From an uncultured Tenacibaculum sp. (GTDB lineage Bacteria > Bacteroidota > Bacteroidia > Flavobacteriales > Flavobacteriaceae), in the NCBI GenBank assembly GCA_947493285.1, contig CANLQH010000001.1, positions 1 to 64,000 on the forward strand: a stretch of 64,000 nucleotides of DNA, in the 5' to 3' direction. Of the stretch, positions 15,571 through 24,808 are shown in pieces. The notes beneath the pieces are model-generated. The model was not told where the DNA came from. It ran no database searches and was given only the letters and a program-made list of their open reading frames with translations. The translations under genes and the position numbers were made by a program. Positions within the stretch are counted from its first letter, which is position 1; every line of letters begins with the position of its first letter.

Positions 15571-18510
15571 TTATTCGGTATCACAGTGGAATAATTTTTT
15601 AGTTTTCTTTACAGGAGCTTGTGTTTTAGCACCTTTTATTTTTTCTTGTAACATCATATTGATCAGCTTAGCACGTTCTGCTTTAATTGCTTTACGCTTT
15701 TCTTTATCTTGTTCGATGTCGAAATAAATAGCTCCGTCAATAATTGTTTTTTCTGCCTTTGAATAAATTGATAGTGGATTATCGCTCCATAAAACTACAT
15801 CAGCATCTTTACCAATTTTAATACTTCCGGTACGATCATCAAGATGTAATAATTTTGCAGGATTTATTGTTACTGTTGCCCACGCATCTTGTTCAGACAT
15901 ATCACCGTATTTTACTAGCTTCGCAGCTTCTTGGTTTAAACGACGAGACATTTCTGCATCATCAGAGTTAATTGCAACGGTTACTCCTTGATTGTGCATA
16001 ATTGCAGCGTTATAAGGAATTGCGTCGTTAACTTCATATTTATATGCCCACCAATCAGCAAAAGTAGATCCACCAACCCCGTGTTTTTTCATTTTATCAG
16101 CAACTTTATATCCTTCTAAAATATGAGTAAAAGTGTTAATGTTAAAATTGAATTTTTCAGCAACTTTCATTAACATATTTATTTCTGATTGCACGTATGA
16201 ATGACAAGAAATAAAACGCTCTTTATTAATAATTTCAGCTAAAGTTTCTAACTCGATATCTTTACGATATGGTTGTCCACTTTTCTTTTTAGCATCGTAT
16301 TCTTTAGCTCTCTGAAAATAATCGATATAAACTTGTTCTACTCCCATACGAGTTTGAGGAAAACGAACTGTTTGCATATCTCCCCAGTTAGATTGCTTTA
16401 CATTTTCACCTAAAGCAAACTTGATGAATTTAGGTGTGTTTTTATAAATTAATCCATCAGCATTTTCTCCCCATTTTAATTTTAAAATAGCAGAACGACC
16501 ACCAATTGGGTTCGCAGAACCATGTAAAACTTGAATAGAAGTAACACCACCAGCGATGTTTCTATAGATGTTAATATCGTCTGGATCTACAACATCTTCA
16601 ATAGTAACCTCAGCAGTAGAATTATGACCAGCTTCGTTTACTGCTGTTGTAGCAATGTGTGAATGCTCATCGATAATACCAGTAGTTAAATACTTTCCTG
16701 TACCGTCTATAACCTTAGCTCCACGACTTGAAAGACTATTTCCTATTTGAGTAATTTTTCCATTTTTAATTAAAACATCAGTGTTGTTTAAAGTTTCTCC
16801 ATTTTCTGAAGTCCAAACTGTAGCATTTTTAATTAAAATAGTTTCTTGTTGTGGTTTGTTAAAGTTACCATAACCTATGTTTGGATAAGATACCGAAACT
16901 ATTTCTGGAGTTTTGTTGTCTTTCTTTTTATCATCTTTCTTTTTGTCTTTTTTAGATTTAAAAACAGCTGACCAGTTAGATTCGTTTCCATTGTTATCTA
17001 TAGCAGTACCTTTTAATTGATTGTTTTCTACTAGACCAGATAAACGTGTAAAATCATCACCTTCTCTTAAAGTAATAGAAACCCAATTATCTTTAAAAGA
17101 GAATTTAGAATTCACTTTCTTATCATCATTTTTTATAGCACCAGTTTGTTTTGCCCCTTTACCAGTAACAGCTAAATCATATGTTTTTCCGTTAATTGAT
17201 AAAGTATAATCTCCTGTAATATCATTAATATTCATTGGATTGATGATGTTTTTATCACCTTGTACCCAATTTTCGTATAAAGTAATTTTAGCATCAAAAA
17301 TATCACCAGAAGTAATTAAGAAGTTTGCATAACTTCCTGTATTTAAATTACCAATTTTATTGTTTTTAAGAATATTTGCAGGAATGGTTGTTAAAGCTTC
17401 TAATGCTTTGGTTTTAGTTAAACCATGCTTAATAGCTTTTTGTAAATTTCCTGTAAAGTCTTTAGCTTTTTTTAATTTATAAGTTGTTAAAGCAAAAGGA
17501 ACATTGTTTTTTGCTAAAATTGATGGATTCGCAGGTTCTTGATTCCATTTACGCATATCGCTTAATGCTATCTTATCAGCTAAAAAAGCATCACTAACAT
17601 CGTATGCTTTTCTAAAATTGATTGGAATAATAAAAGTAGCGTTGGTGTTTTTAATATCATTTATACGTTGGTATTCATCTCCACCACCAACAATAGTGTA
17701 TTGAATTCCGAATTCGTCTCCAACTTTATCAGCACGTAAACCATCTAAGTAATTTCCGCCTCTAAAAATTTGAGGGAAATCTTTTTTATTATTTAAAGCT
17801 TCTAATGCTAAATCAGTATTCTTACTATTACCTTTTGCGTACCAATCAGCATCCATATAAGCTTGTCTTAACAAAGCCATGGCACCCATACGAGAAGTAG
17901 GGTAGGATTGGCGCGATTTTTTACTTTTACTAAAAGAAAGATAATTTCCTGATTGCTTATTTAATATTCTATAAGCATCTGTAGTATTCGGATTTAAAGC
18001 AACTAAAACTCCGTTACCTTGCATAATTCCGTCTTCTAAATGTGTATTTACTGTTCCGAAACCAAGACTTAATAATTCTTTTGCTTTTTTAGCATCAAAT
18101 TTAAAATCGTTGAAAGCATCAACATCTGGTCTTATATGATCGTTCCAGTAATATCCTTTTCTATTAGCATCGTATTGAGGACCTTTACCACGACCACTTT
18201 CTCTTTTAGGAGCAGTGATTCCGAAAGTTGAATAAGCATCAACAAAAGATGGATAAATAGTTTTTCCTTTTAGGTCGATGATTTCTGTACCATTAGGAAT
18301 ATTTACAGATTTACCTGAATTTACAACTTTACCATCTTTAATAAGTAAAGTTCCTTTTTTTATGATTTTACTTGGGCTAACATAAATTTTAGCATTTGTA
18401 AAAGCATATAACTTGTTTTTTGATGTTTTTACACCTGTATTACTCGGAAAGTATTCTTGCGAATAAATAGAGGATACACACAATAACAGTAGTATGAGTG
18501 TTTTTTTCAT
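15571..18510 (-). CDS. Secreted tandem amidohydrolase protein (two domains, first degenerate)
   Basis: 979 residues with signal peptide (MKKTLILLLLCVSSIYSQ). Two amidohydrolase domains are fused. The first (about 30-430) has TIYPSFVDAYSTFG in place of the metal motif. The second (about 555-960) keeps the metal-binding IIDEHSHIATT near residue 617, a later FISCHSYVQSEI, AINSDDAEMSRR and the closing DRTGSIKIGKDADVVLWSDNPL. A Lys-rich linker (KSKKDKKKDDKKKDNK, about 515-530) separates them. Family members hydrolyse cyclic amides or peptides with bound metal; the substrate here is unknown. With the downstream gene it makes a two-gene envelope operon. The first domain probably serves for assembly and the second for catalysis. 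Confidence 0.88.
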   Translation of the reverse strand: MKKTLILLLLCVSSIYSQEYFPSNTGVKTSKNKLYAFTNAKIYVSPSKIIKKGTLLIKDGKVVNSGKSVNIPNGTEIIDLKGKTIYPSFVDAYSTFGITAPKRESGRGKGPQYDANRKGYYWNDHIRPDVDAFNDFKFDAKKAKELLSLGFGTVNTHLEDGIMQGNGVLVALNPNTTDAYRILNKQSGNYLSFSKSKKSRQSYPTSRMGAMALLRQAYMDADWYAKGNSKNTDLALEALNNKKDFPQIFRGGNYLDGLRADKVGDEFGIQYTIVGGGDEYQRINDIKNTNATFIIPINFRKAYDVSDAFLADKIALSDMRKWNQEPANPSILAKNNVPFALTTYKLKKAKDFTGNLQKAIKHGLTKTKALEALTTIPANILKNNKIGNLNTGSYANFLITSGDIFDAKITLYENWVQGDKNIINPMNINDITGDYTLSINGKTYDLAVTGKGAKQTGAIKNDDKKVNSKFSFKDNWVSITLREGDDFTRLSGLVENNQLKGTAIDNNGNESNWSAVFKSKKDKKKDDKKKDNKTPEIVSVSYPNIGYGNFNKPQQETILIKNATVWTSENGETLNNTDVLIKNGKITQIGNSLSSRGAKVIDGTGKYLTTGIIDEHSHIATTAVNEAGHNSTAEVTIEDVVDPDDINIYRNIAGGVTSIQVLHGSANPIGGRSAILKLKWGENADGLIYKNTPKFIKFALGENVKQSNWGDMQTVRFPQTRMGVEQVYIDYFQRAKEYDAKKKSGQPYRKDIELETLAEIINKERFISCHSYVQSEINMLMKVAEKFNFNINTFTHILEGYKVADKMKKHGVGGSTFADWWAYKYEVNDAIPYNAAIMHNQGVTVAINSDDAEMSRRLNQEAAKLVKYGDMSEQDAWATVTINPAKLLHLDDRTGSIKIGKDADVVLWSDNPLSIYSKAEKTIIDGAIYFDIEQDKEKRKAIKAERAKLINMMLQEKIKGAKTQAPVKKTKKLFHCDTE

Positions 18511-18682
18511 TTTAGGTTGGTTAATTATTTTTTTAAAGGTATTTATTTGTGTTGAATTGACGTTTATTTTAACAAATAATTAAGAATTAATCGCAGGGCG
18601 ATAGCCCAATAATTTTAAGACCTCATTATTTATTTTGTAAAAAGTTTTCTATAGAACATGTTATATCCTTGTGATGGGTTTT

Positions 18683-19729
18683 TTAGAGGAGTACAAGTTT
18701 CCCAATTTTTTGGTGCCCTGATAACCAAGCTGTATTTTTATCTACAAATTGAATAGTATAATAAGAATCGCTACTCACTTCGTCCCAAGTATGTCCACCA
18801 TCGTTTGAAAATGAAATACCAGTTTTACCAACAGCAAATACTTCCTTTCCATTTGTATTGGGTACATACTGTACACAACTTTTATAATTAGGATTTTGAT
18901 TGTTAGCTACTATTTTCCATGTTTTACCACCATCAGTAGTAATTGCTTTATTAACACAATTGTCGTTTGGTTTTGCGTAATTACCTCCAATAGCGATTCC
19001 GTGATTCTCATCATAAAAATCGATAGAATAAATTCCTTGTGGACCATCACCTTGAATTATAGGTGTATCATATATCTCCCAAGTATTACCATAATCGGTA
19101 GATTTTAAAATTCTTGCTTTACTACCACCAGAAGCAATCCACACGGTTTTATCAATAATCGCAATGTTGGTATTACTAGCAGCAAAAAAAGCTTCTCCAT
19201 CTTTAAATATAGGTAGTTTATCACAAGATAACTTTTGCCATGAGTTCCCTCCATTAGAAGTTAAAATAATTGAAGGACAATTTTCGGTAGGATCTCCGAC
19301 AGCAATTCCGTGAACTCCATCAGAAAAGAATTTCATACTATCATAAAAAACTTTTTCATGCTCTTCTTTATAAACTAGTTTAGTACCATTCCCTTTAGAA
19401 GTTTTATATAGTAAAGCAGGATTTGCTACAGATAAAGCAAATGTACCGTTGTTATTTTGAGCAATACTTCTAAAATGAGGAATAATAGAGTCGTTGTATT
19501 TTAAGAGTTCTACGCTCCAGGTTTTACCACCATCGTCTGTAAAGCCAATATCTCCTTTAGAACCCGCATATATTAAATCATTTTCAGATATTACTTTTAT
19601 AGCTCTAATACTAGAACTATCTCTTTTAAATTCTGTAATTTTAATGGAATCAATATTTCTAGGTTGGTATTCTTTTTTACAGGAATAAGAAATAATTACG
19701 ACTAAAATTAAAAGTGAGAATCTCTTCAT
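18683..19729 (-). CDS. Asp-box (BNR/YCF48-like) beta-propeller lipoprotein
   Basis: 348 residues. Lipoprotein signal with Cys at 17 (VVIISYSC-KKEY). Five Asp-box motifs mark propeller blades: FTDDGGKTW, LTSNGGNSW, KSTDYGNTW, TTDGGKTW and SNDGGHTW, spaced through the protein as in YCF48/Hcf136-type or sialidase-like propellers. No enzymatic catalytic set of sialidases is evident, so a binding or assembly role is more likely. In flavobacteria such genes are often labelled oxidoreductase without support. Cell-envelope location is inferred from the lipobox. Divergent from the patatin gene with a 49-bp intergenic region; about 170 bp separate it from the downstream amidohydrolase gene, and I saw only a 4-bp hairpin there. 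Confidence 0.85.
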   Translation of the reverse strand: MKRFSLLILVVIISYSCKKEYQPRNIDSIKITEFKRDSSSIRAIKVISENDLIYAGSKGDIGFTDDGGKTWSVELLKYNDSIIPHFRSIAQNNNGTFALSVANPALLYKTSKGNGTKLVYKEEHEKVFYDSMKFFSDGVHGIAVGDPTENCPSIILTSNGGNSWQKLSCDKLPIFKDGEAFFAASNTNIAIIDKTVWIASGGSKARILKSTDYGNTWEIYDTPIIQGDGPQGIYSIDFYDENHGIAIGGNYAKPNDNCVNKAITTDGGKTWKIVANNQNPNYKSCVQYVPNTNGKEVFAVGKTGISFSNDGGHTWDEVSSDSYYTIQFVDKNTAWLSGHQKIGKLVLL

Positions 19730-19778
19730 TTTTTTGATATTTTTACAGAACTAAAAATAGGTAAATCAAATTTAATTT

Positions 19779-20732
19779 ATGAAAAAAGCATTAGTAATTT
19801 CTGGAGGTGGAAGCAAAGGAGCGTTTGCTGGTGGTGTTGCTCAATATTTAATGAAGCAAAAAGGAAAGAAATACGACATGTTTTTAGGAACTTCAACAGG
19901 TAGTTTAATGGTTTCTCATTTAGCATTAGGTATGGTTGATGAATTGAAGGAGGTGTATACATCTGTAGATCAAAAAGCAATTTTTAGTAATAGTCCTTTT
20001 AAAATCAAGAAAGTAAATGGAGCTAAAGTGATTTCTATTAGACATAGAAATACTTTTTGGAATTTTTTAAACGGACGTAAAACTTTTGGAGAGAGTAAAA
20101 ATCTTAGAAAGCTTATAAAAAGAACGATTACAAAAGAAATGTACAATAAGATTAGAGAAAATAACAAAGAAGTAGTTGTTACAGTTTCTAATTTAACGGC
20201 AAATCAAATTGAATATAAATCGATTTTAAATTGTACTTATGATGATTTTTGTGATTGGATATGGGGGTCATGTAATTACGTGCCTTTTATGAGTTTGTTA
20301 GAAAAAGACCACTGCCAATATGCTGATGGTGGTTTTGGGAGTTTAGTACCAATTCGTGAGGCTATTTTGCGTGGAGCCAAAGAAGTGGATGCGATTATTT
20401 TAGCGACAGAAGTGACTCAAATTAATAGATTACCAGCTAAGAATCCGTTTTCGCTAATGATGGATACTTTTGATTTTATGTTAGAAAATGTTGAGCGACA
20501 TAATATTACTATTGGTAAGTTATCAGCAAAACAAAACGATGTTAAGTTAAATCTATATTATACACCAACAGTTTTAACCACAAATTCATTAGTTTTCGAA
20601 AAAGAGAAAATGAAAAAATGGTGGAAATCTGGTTATAAATATGCTAAAAAATTAAATGATGATAAGATGAGTGAGTTTAGACCAGAAATGATCGATAATC
20701 AAGAGATAGAAGAAGGTCTAGAAAATGCTTAG
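19779..20732 (+). CDS. Patatin-like phospholipase family protein
   Basis: 317 residues, no signal peptide. Patatin signatures: oxyanion loop SGGGSKGAFAGG (about 8-19), nucleophile elbow GTSTG (Ser39) and the catalytic Asp in YADGGFGSLVP (about 187). These lipid acyl hydrolases use a Ser-Asp dyad. The short form without a barrel or membrane domain suggests a cytoplasmic or membrane-peripheral enzyme acting on phospholipids or lipid esters; the substrate is unknown. It is followed after 3 bases by the DUF72 gene, so the two are translationally close and probably cotranscribed. Confidence 0.93.
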   Translation: MKKALVISGGGSKGAFAGGVAQYLMKQKGKKYDMFLGTSTGSLMVSHLALGMVDELKEVYTSVDQKAIFSNSPFKIKKVNGAKVISIRHRNTFWNFLNGRKTFGESKNLRKLIKRTITKEMYNKIRENNKEVVVTVSNLTANQIEYKSILNCTYDDFCDWIWGSCNYVPFMSLLEKDHCQYADGGFGSLVPIREAILRGAKEVDAIILATEVTQINRLPAKNPFSLMMDTFDFMLENVERHNITIGKLSAKQNDVKLNLYYTPTVLTTNSLVFEKEKMKKWWKSGYKYAKKLNDDKMSEFRPEMIDNQEIEEGLENA

Positions 20733-20735
20733 TAT

Positions 20736-21629
20736 ATGAAATTTGGAAAAGTAGATCATCCAGAATTAATAGATTTTTCGTTACCTAATACTCATCAAAG
20801 TACTGTTGATTTATTGAGTTCTTATGATAAAGTTGATACTCCTAATGTATACGTTGGTTGTGCTAAATGGAATAAAGCAGATTTAAAAGGATTTTATCCT
20901 AGAGGAACAAAAGATGAGTTAGAATATTATTCAAAACAATTTAACTCTATTGAGTTGAATGCTACTTTTTATCGTCAATTCCCGGCTGAACAATTTGAAA
21001 AATGGAAATTAAAGACTCCTGATAATTTTAAATTTTTTCCAAAGATAGGACAAGAAATCAGTCATTGGAAACGATTACAAGGAGTACAAGACACTGTAAA
21101 TGTTTATTTAGATAATTCTGCACACTTACAAGAAAAGCTAGGAACGATATTTTTACAAATGCATTCTAATTTTGGACCTAAAAGCTTTGATGCACTTGAA
21201 AGTTTTGTTGTGAGTTGGCCTAAAGGAATCCCTTTAGCAATTGAACTAAGACATAAAGATTGGTATGAGGATAAAGTAATTTTTAACAACTATAATAAAT
21301 TACTTGAAGAGAATAATATTGCAAATGTTTTAGTGGATACGGCAGGTAGGAGAGATATGTTGCATATGCGATTAACCAATAACGAAGCTTTTGTACGTTA
21401 TGTTGGTGCTAATCATCCATCTGATTATACTCGTTTAGATGATTGGGTTATGAGATTAAAAGAATGGAGAGATTTAGGCTTGCAAAATATTCATTTTTTT
21501 ATCCATCAAAATTTAGAAGTAGAATCTCCTTTATTGGCAGCATACTTTATTAAAAAACTAAACACTGAGTTAGGAACCAATTTAAAAGTACCTAATGAAG
21601 AGAGTAATCAACAAATGAGTTTATTATAA
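20736..21629 (+). CDS. DUF72 (YecE-like) domain protein
   Basis: 297 residues, soluble. The TIM-barrel-like DUF72 pattern is clear: YVGCAKWNKADLKGFYP (about 38-54), KQFNSIELNATFYRQFPAEQFEKWKLKTPDNFKF, LGTIFLQMHSNFGP, PLAIELRHKDWYED and HNLRF-equivalent MRLTNNEAFVRYVGAN, ending with YFFIH-like IHFFIHQN. The biochemical function of the family is not established. Starts 3 bases after the patatin stop and ends at a strong bidirectional terminator shared with the S41 protease gene. Confidence 0.92.
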   Translation: MKFGKVDHPELIDFSLPNTHQSTVDLLSSYDKVDTPNVYVGCAKWNKADLKGFYPRGTKDELEYYSKQFNSIELNATFYRQFPAEQFEKWKLKTPDNFKFFPKIGQEISHWKRLQGVQDTVNVYLDNSAHLQEKLGTIFLQMHSNFGPKSFDALESFVVSWPKGIPLAIELRHKDWYEDKVIFNNYNKLLEENNIANVLVDTAGRRDMLHMRLTNNEAFVRYVGANHPSDYTRLDDWVMRLKEWRDLGLQNIHFFIHQNLEVESPLLAAYFIKKLNTELGTNLKVPNEESNQQMSLL

Positions 21630-21630
21630 A

Positions 21631-21667
21631 AAAGAAAACCAACAGAAACGTTGGTTTTCTTTTTTTA
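21631..21667. terminator. Bidirectional rho-independent terminator
   Basis: Arms AAAGAAAACCAAC (21631-21643) and GTTGGTTTTCTTT (21650-21662) with a 6-base loop and T-runs on both strands. It separates convergent genes (DUF72 and S41 peptidase). Confidence 0.9.
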
Positions 21668-21681
21668 TTTATGATCATTAA

Positions 21682-23139
21682 TTATTTAAAATCAACATAC
21701 ATATTGTTATAATCAGGATTTATCATAGTTGAATTCCAAGAAGGAGATGTTTTGATAACACTTCTATTTCTAGTAGAAAAAGTTCCTTTAGCTCCAGTAA
21801 CAATATACTGAATAGTTCGTTGTAGTAAAGGTTCGGTAGGATCACCTAAAATTCCTAGATTACCTGGATCTTCATCCATAGTTACTTCCGGAATGAATCC
21901 ATCTGGTTTGTTTTGTCCGTTTTTATTTTGAATTTCTAAAACAATTGGTTGCATTGCCCAAGTATGATTAGAGTTAAAACCAGGTCCGTTTTCTCTAAAA
22001 TTATCAGAATCGAATAAGGTAATCGATCCTACATGTTTACCATAGGTTTGAATACCTACTAATTTTACATCTATATAAGCATCTAATGCGTTTATAACTA
22101 ATTCTGATGCAGATGCAGAATCATCTGATACTATAAAGTACACAGTATTTAACCCTACGCTATTTATAGATTCATCTAAAATTATATTGCCATTATTATC
22201 TTTGTTTAAAATTCTATCAGTAAAATTATTGATTAAAAAGTTAGGGTCTGTTACAGCCATAACTTTACTATTCCATACTTCCTTAGAAAATAGCTCTCCA
22301 TTAAATTGTCCAGTAATCATGCTACCTAAATAAGTTGCAGTTTGTACAGAACCACCACCATTATATCTTAAATCAACTATTAAATCTGTAATATTATCAT
22401 TTTTAAACTTTAAAAAAGCTGCATTTAATTCAGCGTCAAAATTACTAGAAAACTGATTGTACATTAAATACCCTATTGTATGACTACCATCAATAATAAC
22501 TTTAGCTTCTTTCACAGGGTTTTCTGTAGTTACACCTTTAGTAAGAGTTATTATTGTACCATTACTTACAGGATTTCCTGTATTATAATCTGCCAAATGA
22601 ATTGTAAATGAATTATTAGCTAATAAAGAGTTTACATTATTTCTTGTTAGGGTTGTTCCATTAACTTCGGTAATTAACATACCTCTTGTTACGCCATTTA
22701 AATCTGCATCAGAACCTTTAACTACATCATAAACGTATATATAAAATCCACCTGAACCGTCTAAAAAATCAGCTCCTTCTAGTTTTATTCCTGTAGTTTC
22801 TCTTGTTCCTTGTAAAGCTTGTCGTAAGGCTACATAATCATCAACAATCCACGAATATGTTCTGTTAGGATCTTTAGGATATTCATTAGGTAAATATAAT
22901 AAGCTATAAAAAAAACTTTCAGGATCGTTAAAGGCTGATAAGTAACTATATAATTCTTGATCATTATTAAAACGTCTGTCTGATAAATCAGGAATTTGAT
23001 CTTGCCATAAATAATAAGCATTTAATCCTTTCCAAACAAAATCTTGCACTTCAATATTAGTAGGTGTGTCATCTTTACTACTACAAGAAATAATTAATAT
23101 TGAAAAAAATAAAATAAGAGTTGTTTTAAATAATTTCAT
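21682..23139 (-). CDS. S41 family C-terminal processing peptidase lipoprotein
   Basis: 485 residues. Lipoprotein signal with Cys19 (FFSILIISC-SSKD). N-terminal helical region (VQDFVWKGLNAYYLWQDQIPDL) typical of this flavobacterial family, a PDZ-like region (about 120-200; DADLNGVTRGMLITEVNGTTL), then the S41 catalytic core with LIVDLRYNGGGSVQTATYL, the nucleophile in VSDDSASASELVINAL (about 335-350) and the general-base Lys in GIQTYGKHVGS (about 365). Periplasmic or surface-anchored serine protease that cuts protein C-termini or peptides; substrate unknown. Divergent from the ECF sigma operon with 160 bp between. Confidence 0.92.
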   Translation of the reverse strand: MKLFKTTLILFFSILIISCSSKDDTPTNIEVQDFVWKGLNAYYLWQDQIPDLSDRRFNNDQELYSYLSAFNDPESFFYSLLYLPNEYPKDPNRTYSWIVDDYVALRQALQGTRETTGIKLEGADFLDGSGGFYIYVYDVVKGSDADLNGVTRGMLITEVNGTTLTRNNVNSLLANNSFTIHLADYNTGNPVSNGTIITLTKGVTTENPVKEAKVIIDGSHTIGYLMYNQFSSNFDAELNAAFLKFKNDNITDLIVDLRYNGGGSVQTATYLGSMITGQFNGELFSKEVWNSKVMAVTDPNFLINNFTDRILNKDNNGNIILDESINSVGLNTVYFIVSDDSASASELVINALDAYIDVKLVGIQTYGKHVGSITLFDSDNFRENGPGFNSNHTWAMQPIVLEIQNKNGQNKPDGFIPEVTMDEDPGNLGILGDPTEPLLQRTIQYIVTGAKGTFSTRNRSVIKTSPSWNSTMINPDYNNMYVDFK

Positions 23140-23203
23140 AAGGAATATATTAGTAATAATACCAACGCAATTTAATCAATAATATTATTTTTTTTATAAT
23201 TGA

Positions 23204-23233
23204 TGTAACAAACTTGAAACTACTTCGTCGTAG
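23204..23233 (+). promoter_or_regulatory. ECF-type promoter TGTAAC-N15-TCGTC (probable autoregulation)
   Basis: TGTAAC at 23204-23209, 15 bases, then TCGTCGTAG at 23225-23233. The same pattern with the same spacing precedes the genes at 36609 and 41705. It has the form of an extracytoplasmic-function sigma promoter (AAC-containing -35, CGTC -10) and lies upstream of the ECF sigma gene itself. An inverted repeat AACTAC (23218-23223)/GTAGTT (23230-23235) straddles the -10, and CGTAGTT recurs at 23257-23263. Confidence 0.75.
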
Positions 23234-23299
23234 TTATGTAAACCTGATAATTAAGACGTAGTTTTAAAAATAAAGTTTACAAAACTAATCAACTAAACA

Positions 23300-23809
23300 A
23301 TGAACCAATCAGACTTTTTAAAAGTTGTACTACCATTTAAAGACAAAGTCTTTCGTTTAGCAAAAAGACTTTTAGTTTCTACTGAAGAAGCTGAAGATGC
23401 TACTCAAGAATTGTTATTTAAATTATGGAGAAGTAAAGAGAAGTTATCTGACTATAGAAATGTAGAAGCGTTTGCTATGACCATGACAAAAAATTATTGT
23501 TATGATCGATTAAAATCAAAGCAAGCAAGTAATTTAACTTTAGTTCATAGTAATTATAAAGAAAAAGAAACGTCTTTAGATAAGAAAGTAGAACATAATG
23601 ATACTGTAAATAAAGTACACGAACTAATTGAAAAATTACCAGAACAACAAAAAATAATTATTCAATTAAGAGATATAGAACAATACGATTTTGATGAGAT
23701 ATGCAAAATGGTGGACATGAAACCAACCGCTGTTAGAGTAGCTTTATCGAGAGCAAGAAAAACAATAAGACAAGAATTAATAAAACAACATAACTATGGA
23801 GTTAGCTAA
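23300..23809 (+). CDS. ECF family RNA polymerase sigma factor
   Basis: 169 residues. Region 2 spans about 8-75 with the ECF pattern VFRLAKRLLVSTEEAEDATQELLFKLWRSKEKL and NVEAFAMTMTKNYCYDRLKSK. Region 4 spans about 108-160 with LIEKLPEQQKIIIQLRDIEQYDFDEICKMVDMKPTAVRVALSRARKTIRQ, a helix-turn-helix that reads the -35. No region 3, as expected. It directs RNA polymerase to a small set of promoters, here proposed to be TGTAAC-N15-TCGTC. It overlaps the next gene by 14 bases, which fits coupled translation with its putative anti-sigma partner. The signal is unknown; the membrane and envelope nature of the downstream genes suggests an envelope or secretion cue. Confidence 0.95.
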   Translation: MNQSDFLKVVLPFKDKVFRLAKRLLVSTEEAEDATQELLFKLWRSKEKLSDYRNVEAFAMTMTKNYCYDRLKSKQASNLTLVHSNYKEKETSLDKKVEHNDTVNKVHELIEKLPEQQKIIIQLRDIEQYDFDEICKMVDMKPTAVRVALSRARKTIRQELIKQHNYGVS

Positions 23810-24275
23810 CATAGAAAAATTAGTAGATAAATATCTAGACGCTGAAACTACGCTACAAGAAGAACAAATACTGCAACAGTATTTTACTTCGAACAATGTG
23901 GCACCGCATTTGCAAGAGTACAGTATGATGTTTAACTATTTTAAACAAAGTAAGGATGAAACTTATACTAAAACCATTCAGTTAAAACCTGAGAAAACTA
24001 AGAAGAACTGGAAATGGTTATCAGTAGCAGCATCAATAGCCTTATTATTTAGTGTGTTTATAGGTCATGAACAATACCAAGAGTATCAGCAACGAAAACA
24101 ATTTGCACAAATTAAAGAAGCATTGCAAATGGTTTCAATCAATTTAAACAAAGGAAACGAAGCATTATATGCAGTTTCAAACAACATTTCAAAAGGTAGC
24201 AACGCTGTACAACAATTAAACACATTACCAAATACATTTAGTAAAGCAAACGAAATTTTAAACGTAAACAAGTAG
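23796..24275 (+). CDS. Putative anti-sigma factor (single-pass membrane protein)
   Basis: 159 residues. The N-terminal ~70 residues are cytoplasmic-looking and helical (IEKLVDKYLDAETTLQEEQILQQYF), a pattern common to flavobacterial sigma-linked membrane proteins. A single transmembrane helix follows (WLSVAASIALLFSVFIG, about 74-90), then a Gln/Asn-rich extracytoplasmic tail. The position overlapping the ECF sigma gene by 14 bases, the topology and the LDAETTLQEE-type N-terminus argue for an anti-sigma role. No conserved anti-sigma zinc motif (HxxxCxxC) is present, so this is inference from context. Confidence 0.72.
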   Translation: MELANIEKLVDKYLDAETTLQEEQILQQYFTSNNVAPHLQEYSMMFNYFKQSKDETYTKTIQLKPEKTKKNWKWLSVAASIALLFSVFIGHEQYQEYQQRKQFAQIKEALQMVSINLNKGNEALYAVSNNISKGSNAVQQLNTLPNTFSKANEILNVNK

Positions 24276-24290
24276 TAAAACCAAAGTAAG

Positions 24291-24794
24291 ATGAAAAAAG
24301 TAGTATTTATATTCGCATTAATGTTATCGACAGTAGTAGCAAATGCACAAGGAATGTTTGATAAATTAGAAGATTTAGATGACGTATCTGCAGTAGTAGT
24401 AACTAAGGATGCTTTCGATTTATTAAGAAAGTTCCCAGACGCACAGTCTAAAGATATGAAAGTGTTTAACACAGCTAAAGGCTTAAAAGAATTAAAAGTT
24501 TTTTCAACAGAAAATATGTCTATAGCTTCTGATATGGAAAGAATGGTAAACTCTGCAATTAAGAGTGGTAAAATGACACAGTTAGTGCGTGTTAAAGACA
24601 AAGGAAATAGAGTGAAGATTTATATTAAAGCCTCTAAAAATAAAGATATTGTAAATGAAGTTTTAATGTTTGTAAAAAGTAATAAATCTATCAAAAATGA
24701 TGATAAACCATCATCAACAGTAATATCTTTATTAGGAGAGATTAATATGAATGAGTTAGCAGAAATCGCTAATGATTACGAAAAGAAAAAATAA
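24291..24794 (+). CDS. DUF4252 domain secreted protein
   Basis: 167 residues with a signal peptide (MKKVVFIFALMLSTVVANAQ). The mature region matches the DUF4252 pattern: VSAVVVTKDAFDLLRKFP, FNTAKGLKELKVFSTENMSIASDMERMVN, and a closing ISLLGEINMNELAEI. These proteins are abundant in Bacteroidota next to ECF sigma operons, and their function is not known. The gene follows the putative anti-sigma gene by 15 bases and is paired with a second, lipidated DUF4252 protein. Probably a periplasmic effector or sensor component of the sigma system. Confidence 0.88.
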   Translation: MKKVVFIFALMLSTVVANAQGMFDKLEDLDDVSAVVVTKDAFDLLRKFPDAQSKDMKVFNTAKGLKELKVFSTENMSIASDMERMVNSAIKSGKMTQLVRVKDKGNRVKIYIKASKNKDIVNEVLMFVKSNKSIKNDDKPSSTVISLLGEINMNELAEIANDYEKKK

Positions 24795-24808
24795 TTATCA
24801 AAAAGCAT

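Noticed and set aside
15552..15584. Upstream start for the second amidohydrolase gene at 15584
   Set aside because: It overlaps the preceding gene and places polar residues before a complete signal peptide that begins at 15551.
18596..18607. GGGC-GATA-GCCC mini-hairpin in the gap between the amidohydrolase and propeller genes
   Set aside because: Only a 4-bp stem with no T-run; too weak to call a terminator or regulatory element.
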